From the NCBI GenBank assembly GCA_019722365.1, contig JADFUC010001373.1:124001-188000 (forward strand): 64,000 bases of DNA, in the 5' to 3' direction. This document shows, in pieces, positions 37,240 to 49,101 of the stretch. The notes beneath the pieces were generated by a model. It was not told the origin of the DNA. It saw only the letters and a program-made list of their open reading frames with translations, and did no database searches. The stretch's first letter is position 1. Every line of letters begins with the position of its first letter. Position numbers and translations under genes: made by a program. The DNA comes from Lithospermum erythrorhizon (Eukaryota; Streptophyta; Magnoliopsida; Boraginales; Boraginaceae).

Positions 37240-38955
37240 CACTACTGGAGAAAATAACATAGCTGGCATCCCAAAACGTCATAGACAGGCCACAAAAGCT
37301 CAATTGTGATGTTTCTATGGCGGTATACAAACGCCTTCTATTTGGGGCGCATGAAATTGTAAACGCCAGATGATCGTCGAACAAATAGTGCCACGGTGAT
37401 TACGTGACATTACGAAACGTCACCAGAACCAAAATAGACCCGATCATATTCACAACCATTAGCCCACTATAATGCCGTTTGCTTGCACAAATTCAAGCCA
37501 CCCATCGGTGAAGAACCTAAGGTGTTCTTCATTATCCTCACTTGTGCCACTTTCAATCTTCACATCAAAAATTCTATCTAGGACTTTGAATTTACAAATT
37601 CCACGTAGAGCAACGCGCCATCTTCCAGCAAATTTATCCGGTATTTGTTATGCATCAATGATATATAAAATAAATATCAAATATAATAACTAAAGTAAAC
37701 TAAACTAATTAACCAAAACAAAAAAATATATCTTACAAGTCGATGACTTGCAAGATTCGACATCAAGCAAACAAACTTCGCAAGCTCAACGGTTTGAACA
37801 TTTTGCCTTGGAGGCATTTCAATTATAGGAATGATATAAATATTAAATAAAATGACTTTGAAGAATGAAGTTGATAGTGATTGTGATTCTCAATTTATAG
37901 TGCAAAATTTGACCAGTGTAAAAAAAGGTCACAAAAACGGCATATAGTGAGGCATTAATATTGTATCACCTAATTTACGGAGTAATAAATTTGATGCAAC
38001 CACCTATAATTGAGTTTAACGTTATATGATGACATTTCCAAAGTAAGTGTGACGTTATTATAACATTAGTGTGACCTTTTAAACATTTGATTCACAAATA
38101 TTTGACCAACCAGCCAACCAATTTTAACGTTATGCACATATGACATTTGTGTGGCGTTTAATCTAAAAGGAGACATTAATATTGTATCTAACAAGTTTAA
38201 CGAATTTGAAAGAAACTGTGACGTTCGTGTGGCGTTAGATTATAAAATAATAAATGATACCTCATAAATAATAGACCCTGCGACATAAATATGGCATTTC
38301 ATCTAATAAAACATTTCATATATGTCATAATTAAGTCATAGACCATAACTTAATAATTGTAATCGATATAAATAAAATATTTGTTAATTTATTAATTGTT
38401 ATTTTGAATATATGTGTCAAGTAATGCCACATTAACGTCGTAGACCATAACTTAATAATTGTAATCCATATAAATAAAATGTTCGTTAATTTGTTAATTG
38501 TTATTTTGAATATATGTGTCACGTAATGCCACATTAACGTCATAGACCATAACTTAAATAAACAAAACTTGTGTTAATTGCAATATATTAGTAGGAACGT
38601 CACATTATTGTTGCAGTGAAATGTAATTCTTATTTATTTGTTTGTTTATTTTCAATATTTAACGCCATAGTAACGTCATACCCATTTACCTACCCATTTT
38701 CCAGTGAATAAACTGTTTGATATGTTAGTGGCGTATTTAATTCTAATGTTCATAACGTCATACATTCGACACCATTTTTTCCCGCGAAGTGTATAATGCC
38801 ACGAAAACGTTGCAGTTTCGCTGGTTTATTTTGACCCGGAAAAATGTAGGGGTCTATGGTTTCTTACCTTGCATATGAGGAAAACATGTCACAGTCACTT
38901 TGGCATTTGTGTGACGTTTTGTAAAACGCCATAAAAGTTATTTTTTCCAGTAGTG
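37240..38955. mobile_element. Non-autonomous CACTA (En/Spm) element nested in the TRIM 3' LTR
   Basis: It begins CACTACTGGAGAAAA and ends with the complement, TTTTTTCCAGTAGTG. It splits an otherwise colinear LTR: TTTTGGAGT on the left and GATACTCTAGG on the right join to match the 5' LTR. Length 1,716 bp. Subterminal zones carry many short AACGTCA, GACGTT and GGCGTT words in both directions, as expected for CACTA transposase-binding repeats. There is no transposase. A 3-bp target duplication is not evident (AGT left, GAT right). Confidence 0.8.
38335..38540 (+). repeat. Two tandem 102-bp units inside the CACTA element
   Basis: GTC(A/G)TAGACCATAACTTAA recurs at 38,335, 38,437 and 38,539, a period of exactly 102 bp. 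Because the period is a multiple of three, it creates a 70-codon frame on the minus strand (38,331-38,543) that is an artefact. Each unit contains one AACGTC(A/G)TAGACC motif. Confidence 0.85.
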
Positions 38956-39072
38956 GATACTCTAGGTTTAGGTTTATTGTGTCTATAAATAAGATACAAC
39001 ATCATATTTTGTATTCAAGCAATTAATATTCGGTTCAATATATTATTTTATATTATTCTAGCATTCTCTATA

Positions 39073-40809
39073 ATTATTATAATAATCAAAATAATATAAA
39101 TTTTTAGCAAACAACACGATGCAATTTGCACTCAGTGTCTTAGTTGTTAAACAAATTGAAGATACTCCCCAACTGTTGGGTGAGGTCAGGTTCAATTCTT
39201 GAATCCAAACAACAATATCTATCAACTCCAATTCTCCAAAAAAAACTAAAACAAGTTCGGAATTGTTATTTTAACATTATATCGTTGTTCCACTCCTAAT
39301 AAGAAGAAGTGAAGAACTAGCTAGCACAAGAACAAAACCAGATGTCATATAGAATATTATATGTGGGGAACATTTAAGACGTAGCAAATGGTAGAAGGGT
39401 ACAAAGATTATCATAAAGCGTCATGTGTTATTGCACACAAAGCAATGCAAGATGGCTAACCCACATATATATACTTACAAAATATATATATAGTAAGAAA
39501 GTATAGTAGGGAGAGTGATGAAGATGCATGCAACAAAGAGACAGAAAAAAGGAAGAAGGTGGACATGCATATACATAATGCCTATGGTGGGAACTGGGAT
39601 TGCGTTGGAGAAATCGGCGGACCACCCGTGCCTCTTCGGTAAGTACTAGATAGCAATTTAATTTAGGGGAACTTTTTTTATTTTTTTATATTTTTTTCTT
39701 ATATAAAAAAAATAATGAACAAGGTTTGAATCTTCGACATCTATTGTATCTTACAAGTGATTACAAATGAGGAGAAATTTTGAAGAATATATATCATTAG
39801 TAGTCAACTCTCAAATTTAAATTTTAGCACGCACCTTTCATTATTTTTTGGCTTTCAAAGATTACTCCTTCAGTGGAGGATCTAGCCAATCTGAGGCTGA
39901 GTATTCGAATATACATTCAAAAAAATTCTTGGATAATTTTTGTACAATTAATAAAGAATTTGTAAAAAAGTCCTCTTATGGAATAAGAAACTAAAATGAA
40001 TAAATATTGTCTTAAATTGATACTTCAAACGTTGAATATATTGTGATTCGATTAATGAACTACCAAAACCAATTTAATTAAAATGGCTAAGGTGACTAAG
40101 GTGATATTGAATTGATAAAAAAAAACTTTTGATCATTACTAAGAATTAAACCCAAGAGCTTAAGGATAACTTTATAATATACTTACCAACCCAAACCACC
40201 GCGAACCTATTGAGGTCCGCCCATGCCACCCCTCCCTTCTAAAAATACCAAAATACACGCAAATTTTTCCTTCTCCATTTTTCATCTTATTTTTTCGTTT
40301 TCTTTTTTTGCATATATTATCTAGGATCATTTTGGCAAAGGCTCTACCCAATTTGACCGAAACGGTAATTTCATCACTTATGTGTAACACCAAATTAAGG
40401 ACTAAATCGCACACATATATAGACACTTTCAGGACTAATAAATCTCAACATTTGAACTAACATGAACCAAAACACAACTTGATTCCACTTTCTGAGATCA
40501 AATTGATAATTAACTCATTTTTACTACTCTATTATATATAGTATTATTCCATCCGTTTTTATTAGTATTCGAGATCTTTTCACGGTCTTAGATGCAATAC
40601 GAAATCCTTAGCTTCGTCCCAGGAAAAGGATTCTATCTATAAAAGAGAAAAAACTAGAGATGAAGTGCTCACATCATATTATATCAATGAACTGATTCTG
40701 TCGTGCCATAACAGCATAACCTATTCAGTCTTGTTGGGTAACCCATAATCCTATATTCTTAGAATGTGGAATATTTTGCGATTATACCGTTACAGGTTAT
40801 CAATTTTTG
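39073..40809. other. Unassigned AT-rich spacer
   Basis: No coding gene is supported. The frame at 40,172-40,426 (-) has no recognisable features. ATTATTCCATCCG near 40,545 resembles a Stowaway-type end without a partner. Confidence 0.3.
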
Positions 40810-40810
40810 G

Positions 40811-42282
40811 ATAATCGATAATAAGAGAAATTTGAAAGACTACCACGAATCAATCATAATTTTTAAATTTTAACATACTTCATTTTTTTTTTATACAATA
40901 CCATACTCCCTCACTTAAATGACAAAAATATTCTTACTTCCTCTTCATCCTCCTTTTTCAAAAATCAAAACCCTTATCATCCACCCACATCCATCCCCAC
41001 CCCTAATTCCCCCACTTCCCTCCTAGCCACCCCCACCCCCACTTCCCCTCCCCTACCCTCCCCATTGCCCCATATCCCGCACCACCACACCACCCGCCAC
41101 ACTCATGTGTTGGGGATTTAAGACTAAATCCCTTCCTCAAGTTTCAAGCAATCAATAAGAACGGCTATGAATTTAAAGGCGAAATTAAATGCACACGAAG
41201 ATTTATAAGGTGTTCACTTCAACGCGGTATAAGCTAATCACATCATTTGCATCCATGATAAATTCAAGAAGATCGTTACAAGCCCTACCACTAGCTAGTC
41301 TATCAGTTAAATATTTTCTTACACCGAAAATCTCAACAACAAATTCTACCAAGAACAAAGATAAACTCTCTAAGTTCTTCAAGAATATTAAAGCTCTAAT
41401 ATTCTTCCTATGATTATTATTGTCTACATTGTATTTTTGTGAAAATAAACTCATAACAAATATCTATCTATTTATAGGCAAAAACATAATCTAGCTGTAG
41501 AATGTTCCTAACCCCAAAGCCCAAAAATCACAAGCATTTCTGTGTCATCGAGACCGTGGGTCTCGAATAACTTGATAAAAACCAAAATGGCTTCACAGTA
41601 TTCAACACCTCCACCATCACCACCACCATCCCCGAGCAAAATCGCTACCCTCTCCCCCACTCCCAACAAAGTCACAACCTTCCTCCACCACCTCCAAAGA
41701 AAGTCGCGATTCTCTCCCCCACCCCTCAAGAATGTTTCGCTTACCCCTCCCCCCACCACTAGCAAAGTCGTGTCCTCTCTCCCCTACCCCTTACAAACCC
41801 CTCTCATCCCCTCTTCCCCACCCCCCTATTCTCCTGTAGATCCGCCCGTCCTCCCACAAATCTCCCTTTCTCACAGACCTTCCTATATCAATTTTTCGAT
41901 TTCAAGAAAAAATAAAAACAAAGGGAGAGTTAGTTGGTATGGGCAGGGAGGTTATTGGGAATTATGGTTTGGTCAGGCGATGGCTCACATGAAAAGAGGA
42001 AAAGGGTTTGGGGTGGTGGTGCTGTTATTTTGTAGAAGAAGAAAGAATGAAAATGGGGGAGTCACGAGGTGGGCGGTAGGTTATATACTGACAAGTAAGT
42101 GTTTTGGATTTTTAGTTTTGAAGAGGCGAAAATGTATAAGTATATTGGGGGTATTTTTGTCTTTTCTGTGAGGGTGTGATATTTGTAGCAAAATAGAATA
42201 AGTATATCAATAATAAATTCATGGTTGACTTGTGGTAATCTTCCAAATTTCTCCGATAATAATAACGTAATCTCGAATTATC
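40811..42282. mobile_element. Mutator-like element with long inverted ends and an internal reading frame
   Basis: The flanks both read AATTTTTGG (40,802-40,810 and 42,283-42,291), a 9-bp duplication as made by Mutator-like elements (8 bp if the final G is assigned to the end). Left-arm blocks GAGAAATTTGAAAGACTACC, then CCTCACTTAAATGACAAAAA, match the complement of the right arm, GAGAAATTTGGAAGATTACC and CCTCACAGAAAAGACAAAAA. Both arms continue into C-rich DNA (left: 40,920-41,100). A TGTTGGGGATTTAAG...TCTATTTATAGGC segment (~41,107-41,530) inside may be a separate LTR-like insertion. No transposase. Confidence 0.7.
41542..42171 (+). CDS. Proline-rich hypothetical ORF inside the Mutator-like element
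   Basis: A 209-codon frame from ATG at 41,542 (an alternative ATG at 41,587 precedes the SQYSTPPPSPPP run). The N-terminal ~110 residues are Pro/Ser rich with repeated PPPSPPP, SPPPLK and TPPPTT strings, reminiscent of extensin-like low complexity. The C-terminal ~100 residues are basic and hydrophobic and are read through the right inverted arm of the element. A TATA-like CTATTTATAGG lies ~70 bp upstream, at ~41,470. No signal peptide is obvious. It may be a captured gene fragment (Pack-MULE style), or a chance frame in C-rich DNA that lacks stops. Confidence 0.3.
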   Translation: MSSRPWVSNNLIKTKMASQYSTPPPSPPPSPSKIATLSPTPNKVTTFLHHLQRKSRFSPPPLKNVSLTPPPTTSKVVSSLPYPLQTPLIPSSPPPYSPVDPPVLPQISLSHRPSYINFSISRKNKNKGRVSWYGQGGYWELWFGQAMAHMKRGKGFGVVVLLFCRRRKNENGGVTRWAVGYILTSKCFGFLVLKRRKCISILGVFLSFL

Positions 42283-42805
42283 AATTTTTGGTAAGTGATT
42301 GTACTATTTGCATAGTCCTGGAAATAACTCAATCTGACATCAAAAGTATTAGAACTACTCATGCATGGGCGGACCTAGAGTTGTTCAAGGTGTCTAATTG
42401 AACCACCAAAAAATGTTGAATAGTTTGATTGGTAAGTAAGCTTATGTGCAACATTGAGGTCATGGGTTCAACTCTTACCATTTCCAATTTTATTTTATTA
42501 ACTCATTAGTAGCTAGAAGTTTTCTTTTGTAATTTCTTATAGCAACTCATGAACCTTAGTCACTCCAAATTCATTTTTGATACTACCTTATGACGAAATC
42601 AACAATTTATTAAGGTCTTGAAATACCAAAACTTAAATCAACTTATTATCGCATGATAAATTTTTTGTTGTAAATATTTTATTGATAATACAAAAAGTCT
42701 ACAAAATTTAATGTATATTTTGAACCACCATCTCAAGTGCTTTAGATCCGCCTCGTCACAAGAATTAATAATTTGGATCAATTATGATTGACACAAAAAA
42801 TATTA

Positions 42806-43326
42806 GGGTTAATGGCACGTTCGATCATACATATTTCAAAACATTCACCATTCGATCAACATATTTTCAAATGACCCATTCGATCACACATGTTTCAAAA
42901 AGTGTCTCACTTGGTCATTCCGTCAAAATGGATGTTAAGTTTGACTTTTTGAGACAAACTGATAGGAGTAAAACTGTCCAACACTCATTTGAGTGCAAAT
43001 TTTTCAATTTTAATAAATTTTGGGGCAAAATATTTATCGCATCCAAATATTAATCTCATCCAAATACTTTATTAAAATTAATTGCCTCATCCAAATATTG
43101 CCTCAATTTTAATAGAATTGAAAAATTATCTCAAAATGAATGTTGGACAATTTTACCTCTATCAATTTGCCCCAAAAAGTCAAGTTTAACTTCCATTTTA
43201 ACGGAATGACCAAATGGGATAATTTTTGAAACATGTATGATCGAATGGGATATTTTGAAACATCAAACATGTGTGATCGAATGGTGAATATTGTGAAACA
43301 TGTATGATCGAACATGTCATTAGCCC
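42806..43326. mobile_element. Foldback MITE, Mutator type, with 9-bp target duplication
   Basis: Perfect AAAATATTA duplications flank it (42,797-42,805 and 43,327-43,335). The ends read GGGTTAATGGCACGTTCGAT and, complemented from the right, GGGCTAATGACATGTTCGAT. The inverted arms extend about 230 bp, through TTCACCATTCGATCA, GGTCATTCCGT and TTTTTCAATT, leaving a ~50-bp centre. No coding capacity; the frames on both strands are mirror readings of the arms. Confidence 0.9.
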
Positions 43327-45144
43327 AAAATATTAAGATGACAAATTTTATGTTCTAATATAAGCTACGGAGTATATCTTGAACGAGATTACCTAACCAA
43401 ACCCCCTAAGATAGTTGATTAGTTGTTAATTTCATCAAGCTAATTTCAATAAATATAAATCAATTACAACTAATTATAATTGCACATATATATGAATTAG
43501 CATATACCAACCCGTCCCGTCCTAGTATAAGGAAAATGATCTATGAGAAATGTAACATAACAAAAGCAAAGAGGTTGTTACTTTTTCGATCGATAACACA
43601 TTAAATACTTATATGATACTCGATCTGTTATATTTGATTATCATGATATATGTATTATGATTATGACATGACCATAAGTTACGTTAACAATTATAAATAA
43701 GATATGCGTCCTTATATCAATTAAAGTAAATGTAATACATATATATAGTGTAATATAATAATGTGATAAATGTAACTTAGAAGCGTTAGCAAACTCCAAA
43801 AACTAAATGAAATGATGAATATATATACTTGACCATGTTGGAATGACCATGTAGGTGGTCAATAAATATGAGTGTATTATATATATATATATACTCTCCA
43901 AAATTTTGTGACAGAAATTAAAAGTACGAACCTACTGTGAAATAGATTAGCCGAAATTGTTAGATCAACTGTCAATAACACTCGGATTGACAGTACAAAT
44001 CTGACAGATAGTAAAACATAAATAAATAGTGCATAAATTAAAAAACACAAAGATTGTTTGCCCAGTTCGTGCAACGCTACCTACGCCCGGGGGCAAATTT
44101 CGTTCTAGAGAGAGAACCCCCTAATTATTCTTTGAAGTACTATTAGGGTTTTATACAACGCTTCCCGATTCACGACGAAATTAACCTTCAAATAAGTTTC
44201 TAAGACTAGGAACCACCTATCTATGCTTCTCCCTCCATCGACACTATCTCAATGCTCAATGTAATACAATCTCAATAAAAGCTCTCAATGATTGTTACAA
44301 TACTGTATTGTAACAACCGTACATTAGTTAGAAGATTAGAGACTTCTTCTAACACAATTGACCTACACTACACACGAGTATGCTTTTCTCTCAATACAAG
44401 AATGCTCTCTCAATAATAAAATATGTTTCGGTCATCTTCATTCTTCAATTCAGGAGTCTTTATATAGTGTAGGTCTCGTAGGGTTTCGGCCTTCATTTAT
44501 GGTAAGATGTTTGATACCAAATCCACCACCTTCCATAAGTACATGAGTCCTTCTATAACTCCAATACTTGCCTTAATGAACAATCTTGATCTTCAAGGAA
44601 TATCTTTTTGAGATCTCTAAAGATTACCAAATCTTGTACACATGCAAATCTCCTTAACCCGATCCATGCAAGCAAGACATCCGATAACCCTTTCACTGTT
44701 TTGACACTTGGCAGTAGAGATCTTAATGCACCGTGTTGTATGCCAACAAATACGATACGCGTCTCTATGAAAACTTGATCCAACCATCTACGCATCAACA
44801 AACTCCCCCTTTGGGTGAGTTTTTCATGACAAATTCCCCAATACCTTCTAACCACTTCCGAGGCAAGACACAAGTGTTAAAACACCGTAAGCAAAACACA
44901 AACATTAGATCGCATGCATGCCGTACCTCAACCTGGCTCCGGCGTAGTGGCCTTCATAAGTAGGTCAACCAAAAATAACGAAAATAAATTGTCTGAGCCA
45001 AATAAGGGACAACCTAAACATATACTCCCCCTATTTGGCATAAAAACATGCCCAAAGTCAGATTACACAGGAGACTAAGAAGTCTCATCTTGATCATCAG
45101 CAGTTGGAACAGGTGGAGGGTCAGCATCATCAGTTGGTGCTTCA

Positions 45145-46250
45145 TCACTCCTTATATAGAAGATTCAAATGACTCTCCTTAGGTGCTGCTTGAAACCTTG
45201 GACATACTCCAACCGAGTGAGCAATGTCAGGTCTACTAGCTGTTAAATCGAGTAGGCTCCCAATCATACTTCTATAGTTGCTGATGTCTACTGCTTTCCC
45301 ATCCTCATCCTTGGTAATTTTTTCATGAGTTGCCATAGGTGTCCTCTTTGGCTTAGCAAATTAAGAACAAACTTCCGCATTGAATATTCTGGGTATATTT
45401 TTGATTTCAAGTGTAGATAAATATGCTATCCTTCATCTCGACTAACTGATCCCTGCGAAATATTTGAGTTCTCCCACCATGATCATCTCAAATTCAGCTT
45501 CCATCTGTTGAATGAACTGTTTTACCAAATGGTTTCACACTCCGCCAAAAACGATATCATCAACATATATATGGGTTATCATCAATTGATTTTTCTCCCT
45601 TTTGATAAACAGTGTACTATCAACTCCTCCTCGTGCATATCCATTCTTTAGTAGATAGATTGTTAGCCTTTCATACAATGCTCTAGGAGCTTGTTTTAAC
45701 TCATCATAGAGTGCCTTCTTGAGTTTGTACACATGATCACGTATGATCCTCAATTTGAATTTTGTTCCACATACACTTCTTCTTGCACTATGCCATTTAG
45801 AAAGGCCGTCTTGACATCCATTTGATACAATTTGAATTTTAGGAGACAAGCTAGTGAGAGTAACAATCTGATGGCTTCCATCCTGGCAACAGGTGCAAAT
45901 GTTTCTTCAACATCAATCCCCTCAACTTGAGTGTATCCTTGAGCAACTAATCGAGCTTTATTTCTTATGACATTCCAATTCTCATCCGATTTATTTTTGA
46001 AGATCCATTTGTACATATGACATTGTGGTCTTTAGGCCTTGGCACCAATTCCTACACTTCATTCTCTCAAACTATACTCTGCTTCTTTCTTTTCCATAGC
46101 ATTGATCCAATTTTCATCTCAGTCTTCACATCTTTTGGCTCAATTTTAGATAAGAAGCATGTTTCCGCAAGTAACCTAGCCATTTTTCTATAATCAACCC
46201 TGTCTTTTTGTCTAGTAGTGATGCATCCTCCTGTCTCACCCTATTATTAA
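45145..46250 (-). pseudogene. Copia reverse transcriptase / RNase H remnant
   Basis: From the right: YRKMARLLAETCFLSKIEPK linker, [18 protein letters not shown] segment, [73 protein letters not shown]. Then AFLNG...VYVEQ, RALYERLTIYLLKNGYARGG, STLFIKRE and IYVDDIVFGG (the YVDD catalytic motif). RNase H entry SNYRSMIGSLLDLTASRPDI follows. Frames at 45,750-46,016, 45,535-45,849 and 45,145-45,336 overlap or are separated by frameshifts, so it is dead. Confidence 0.9.
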
Positions 46251-46993
46251 GCCGGGAGGATTTAGTCTTCTCGGTCACGCGTTGTTGTGCCTAATCATGT
46301 TGTTGAGTCTGGGCCAAGGGGGAGTGTTCGCTCATCGCCTCGTTGCTCATCACTGGCCAGCCAGTGTGATTGCATTGACAATGTTGTTTCTTCTTCCTCC
46401 CTCTTCTCGATAATCGGACTCATCGATGACTTCGGCACGAGGTTCGTGGTCCGCTTGTTATACACCTCACGCTTCCTCGCTATTTCGACTATCCAATAAA
46501 TATCCTTCATCTCCTTTGATATCGAATCCTTTGGCCTTTGTTTCATATTTCATGTTGTATTGGTTGTGTTCTCGTTATCGCAAAATACATACTCCCCTTA
46601 ATCACATTTCTCCCCTTTTGCCTCAAAATCAATCCAATTTTTACGACAAAAGATGAATTTTTCAATTCATTATCCTCACACGAGTGATTAACACTAGTAG
46701 AACCTCCGGCCTGACCATTGGCTCCACACATGTCAAGTTCACCACGAGCATGTACATTCGGGACAGAGATAACATTGGCTTCTTTTTCCTTTCCACGAAG
46801 ATCCCTCTTGACCTTCCACACTTTACGATTAGCAACACAAGAATTACCTCGATAATCGTTCTTGATTTTCCATTCCTTGTGTTGAGCTACACCAGAATCT
46901 ACCCTTTTGACCCTCCATCTTATGATGAATAATTTTAGAATTTTGAATACGAAATCTGACCATGTTGATGAATGTTCCTTCCATAGAGCTTGT

Positions 46994-47038
46994 AGCAATA
47001 GGGTCTTATGTGACCTTTCTTTCCACAGTGATGGCATA
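46994..47038 (-). pseudogene. Gag zinc knuckle (CCHC) of the copia element
   Basis: On the minus strand the codons read CHHCGKKGHIRPYC, an intact C-x2-C-x4-H-x4-C knuckle, although the surrounding frame is shifted relative to the long frame called at 46,543-47,076. Confidence 0.8.
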
Positions 47039-47298
47039 CCCATTTCTTCTTCCTTTATTCTTGGGTACGCCAGCATGGGAACGACTAGTTGTCGTAATTC
47101 TAAATTGCTAAGGCCATTGGTCTAACAGCTTGGGATTCTTTAACTTTTATACCGAACAAACTTCGCTTCTTTTGTGGAACATTCTCCAAAGAACATATCC
47201 CACACATGTATGGTCATTCGAGATCGACTGCAGAAAGAATTTCATCCATTTTATGTACTAATTGAGCATAAGTGGACGGATTTTTCATGGCTTCTAAT

Positions 47299-48147
47299 TC
47301 AACATTCAACTTCAACCTTCTCATTTAACCCAGAGTTGACAATTAACATCTCATTATTCTCATCAAGGAGGCGTTTATTTTCCTTTTCTTGTTTCATGTA
47401 CAAGCCTGTCAACTTGTTACAATGGGCGAGCAACTTTTCGTACATCCCCACAACTTCTTCATAAGACATCTCTTCCTCATCACTATCCTCACTTTCTTCA
47501 ATCATACAGTCAGATTCAGTGGCTTTGGCTGTAAATGCAACAATCTTTGCTCTTTTCACAGCTTAAGATAATATTACACTTCTTTTGTGAAAAAGTTGGA
47601 CATTGAACTGACAGACCATAACTCAATATCTTTTACATTGATCTTCAGAGTTTGCTGATCCATCTTTTTTAACATTTCAGGTCTAGTAGGTACCAACTGT
47701 TAGATGATCACATCGACATCCGGGTTTGACAATGCTGCGATTTCTTATCTTTGCACCTAAGAGACATTTCAAACATGATAAGAGAACCAAAATGCTCATC
47801 TACCTTCATAATCGAGATGTCATTCTACTTCTTCTGCTTAATGTCCACTTTGGAGCCTAATCTACTGGGAAGTTAGATCCGAGAATCTTTCTCGACAATC
47901 TTTCTTCCTATTATCAAGCTTCTCCAAGGTCATAGAATTCATTGGATATCTCCTTAAGTTTGATAATGAACTCAATGATGGTTTCGTCTTCCTTCATCCT
48001 CAGATTCTCAAATTTGCGGCGGAGAGTTGGAGATTTAAACACACGAACTTTGTGAGTTCCTTCAAATACACAAGCAAGAGTTTTCCAAGCTTTGGCAAAG
48101 GGTACGTGTTCAAAGATAATTTGAACCATCGAGGTCAGTGGACGCAT
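47299..48147 (-). pseudogene. Copia gag remnant (UBN2-type)
   Basis: Fragments include FAKAWKTLACVFEGTHKVRV followed by LRRKFENLRMKEDETI, EFIIKLKEISNEFYDLGE, the standard order for copia gag. Downstream, an acidic/coiled segment (EESEDSDEEEMSYEE... LLDENN) corresponds to the region before the zinc knuckle. Confidence 0.8.
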
Positions 48148-49101
48148 TTATTGAACTTCTTTCTTTTATCTCACAATAATGTGATTACAAGGATTCATTT
48201 TGTATGTCGAAAGTGCCCGCCTCGATACTAAATTTCGAAAGTACGTGAACCCGCCGCGGAAATAGATTTGCCGGAACGTGTCATAGACCTAACCGTCAAT
48301 AACAATCGAATCGACAAGACAAATCAATTTACGCGAAACGTAAATAAATAGTAAATTAAAAGACACAAAGATTGTTCGCTTCAAGCATGTCCCAAGGCCA
48401 CCTACTGCCCTAAAGCAGCCGTCTCTACGGAGAACTTCTACTATTCTTTGAAGTAATTACAAGTAGGGTCTTATACAAACGCTCCTCGTTTCACGACGCC
48501 CTAACTAACCTTCAAATAAGTTTCTAAGACTAGGAACCACCTATCTATGCTTCTCCCTCCGTCGACACTATCCCAGTGCTCGACGTAATACAATCTCAAT
48601 AAAAGCTCTCAATGATTGTTACAATACTGTATTGTAACAACCGTACATTAGTTAGAAGATTAGAGACTTCTTTTAACACAATTGACCTACACTACACACG
48701 AGTATGCTTTTCTCTCAATAAAATATGTTTCGTGGTCTCATTTCAATTCAACGGTCTTTATATAATGTAGGTCTTGTAGGGTTTCGGCCTTCATTTATGG
48801 TAAGATGTTTGATACGAAATCCACCACCTTCCATAAGTACATGAGTCCTTCTATAACTCCAACACTTGCCTTAATAAACAATCTTGATCTTCAAGGAATA
48901 TCTTTTTGAGATCTCTAAAGATTACCAAATCTTGTATACACGCAAATCTCCTTAACCCCGATCCATGCAAGCAAGACATCCGATAACCCTGTCACTGTTT
49001 TGACACTTGGCAGTAGAGATCTTAATGCACCGTGTTGTATGCCAACAGTCATGACAATACGGTCTTCATGAAAACTTGATCCAACCATCTACGCATCAAC
49101 A

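Larger units (their letters stand above)
35868..39072 (+). mobile_element. TRIM (terminal-repeat retrotransposon in miniature) with nested insertions
   Basis: The 5' LTR, about 35,868-36,055, starts TGCTAGTGGATGAATGG. The 3' LTR starts TGTTAGTGGAATAGTCG at 37,160 and resumes after an inserted CACTA element at 38,956-39,072. Shared blocks are GGACCACCCATCT, TTCAAGCAATTAATATTC and CTAGCATTCTCTATA. A decayed initiator-Met PBS, GTTATCAAAGGCC, follows the 5' LTR at 36,057. A polypurine tract TTTGAGGGAGAG directly precedes the 3' LTR. Flanks ATTAC and ATTAT may be a mutated target duplication. Without the nested MITE and CACTA the element is ~1.2 kb and has no gag or pol. Confidence 0.8.
43918..49101 (-). 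mobile_element. Ty1/copia retrotransposon, degenerate, integrase apparently missing
   Basis: The LTRs are 43,918-44,800 (3') and about 48,235-49,101 (5'), nearly colinear from TTCAAATAAGTTTCTAAGAC to the shared end CGCATCAACA; the right copy lacks ~22 bp near 48,720. On the minus strand a polypurine tract AAAGGGGGAG precedes TGTTGATGCG of the 3' LTR, and a mutated PBS (TTTAGTATCGAGGCGGG) follows the 5' LTR. Target duplication AGAAA/AGAAT. Order on the minus strand: gag, zinc knuckle, linker, RT, RNase H, with no integrase motif between. The interior is ~3.4 kb and many frames are broken. Confidence 0.85.

Noticed and set aside
38331..38543. 70-codon repetitive frame on the minus strand
   Set aside because: Produced by the 102-bp tandem duplication, whose period is a multiple of three, inside a non-coding CACTA element.
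46543..47076. 177-codon minus-strand frame
   Set aside because: It runs out of frame across the copia gag zinc knuckle; the real CCHC motif is in another frame at 46,994-47,038.
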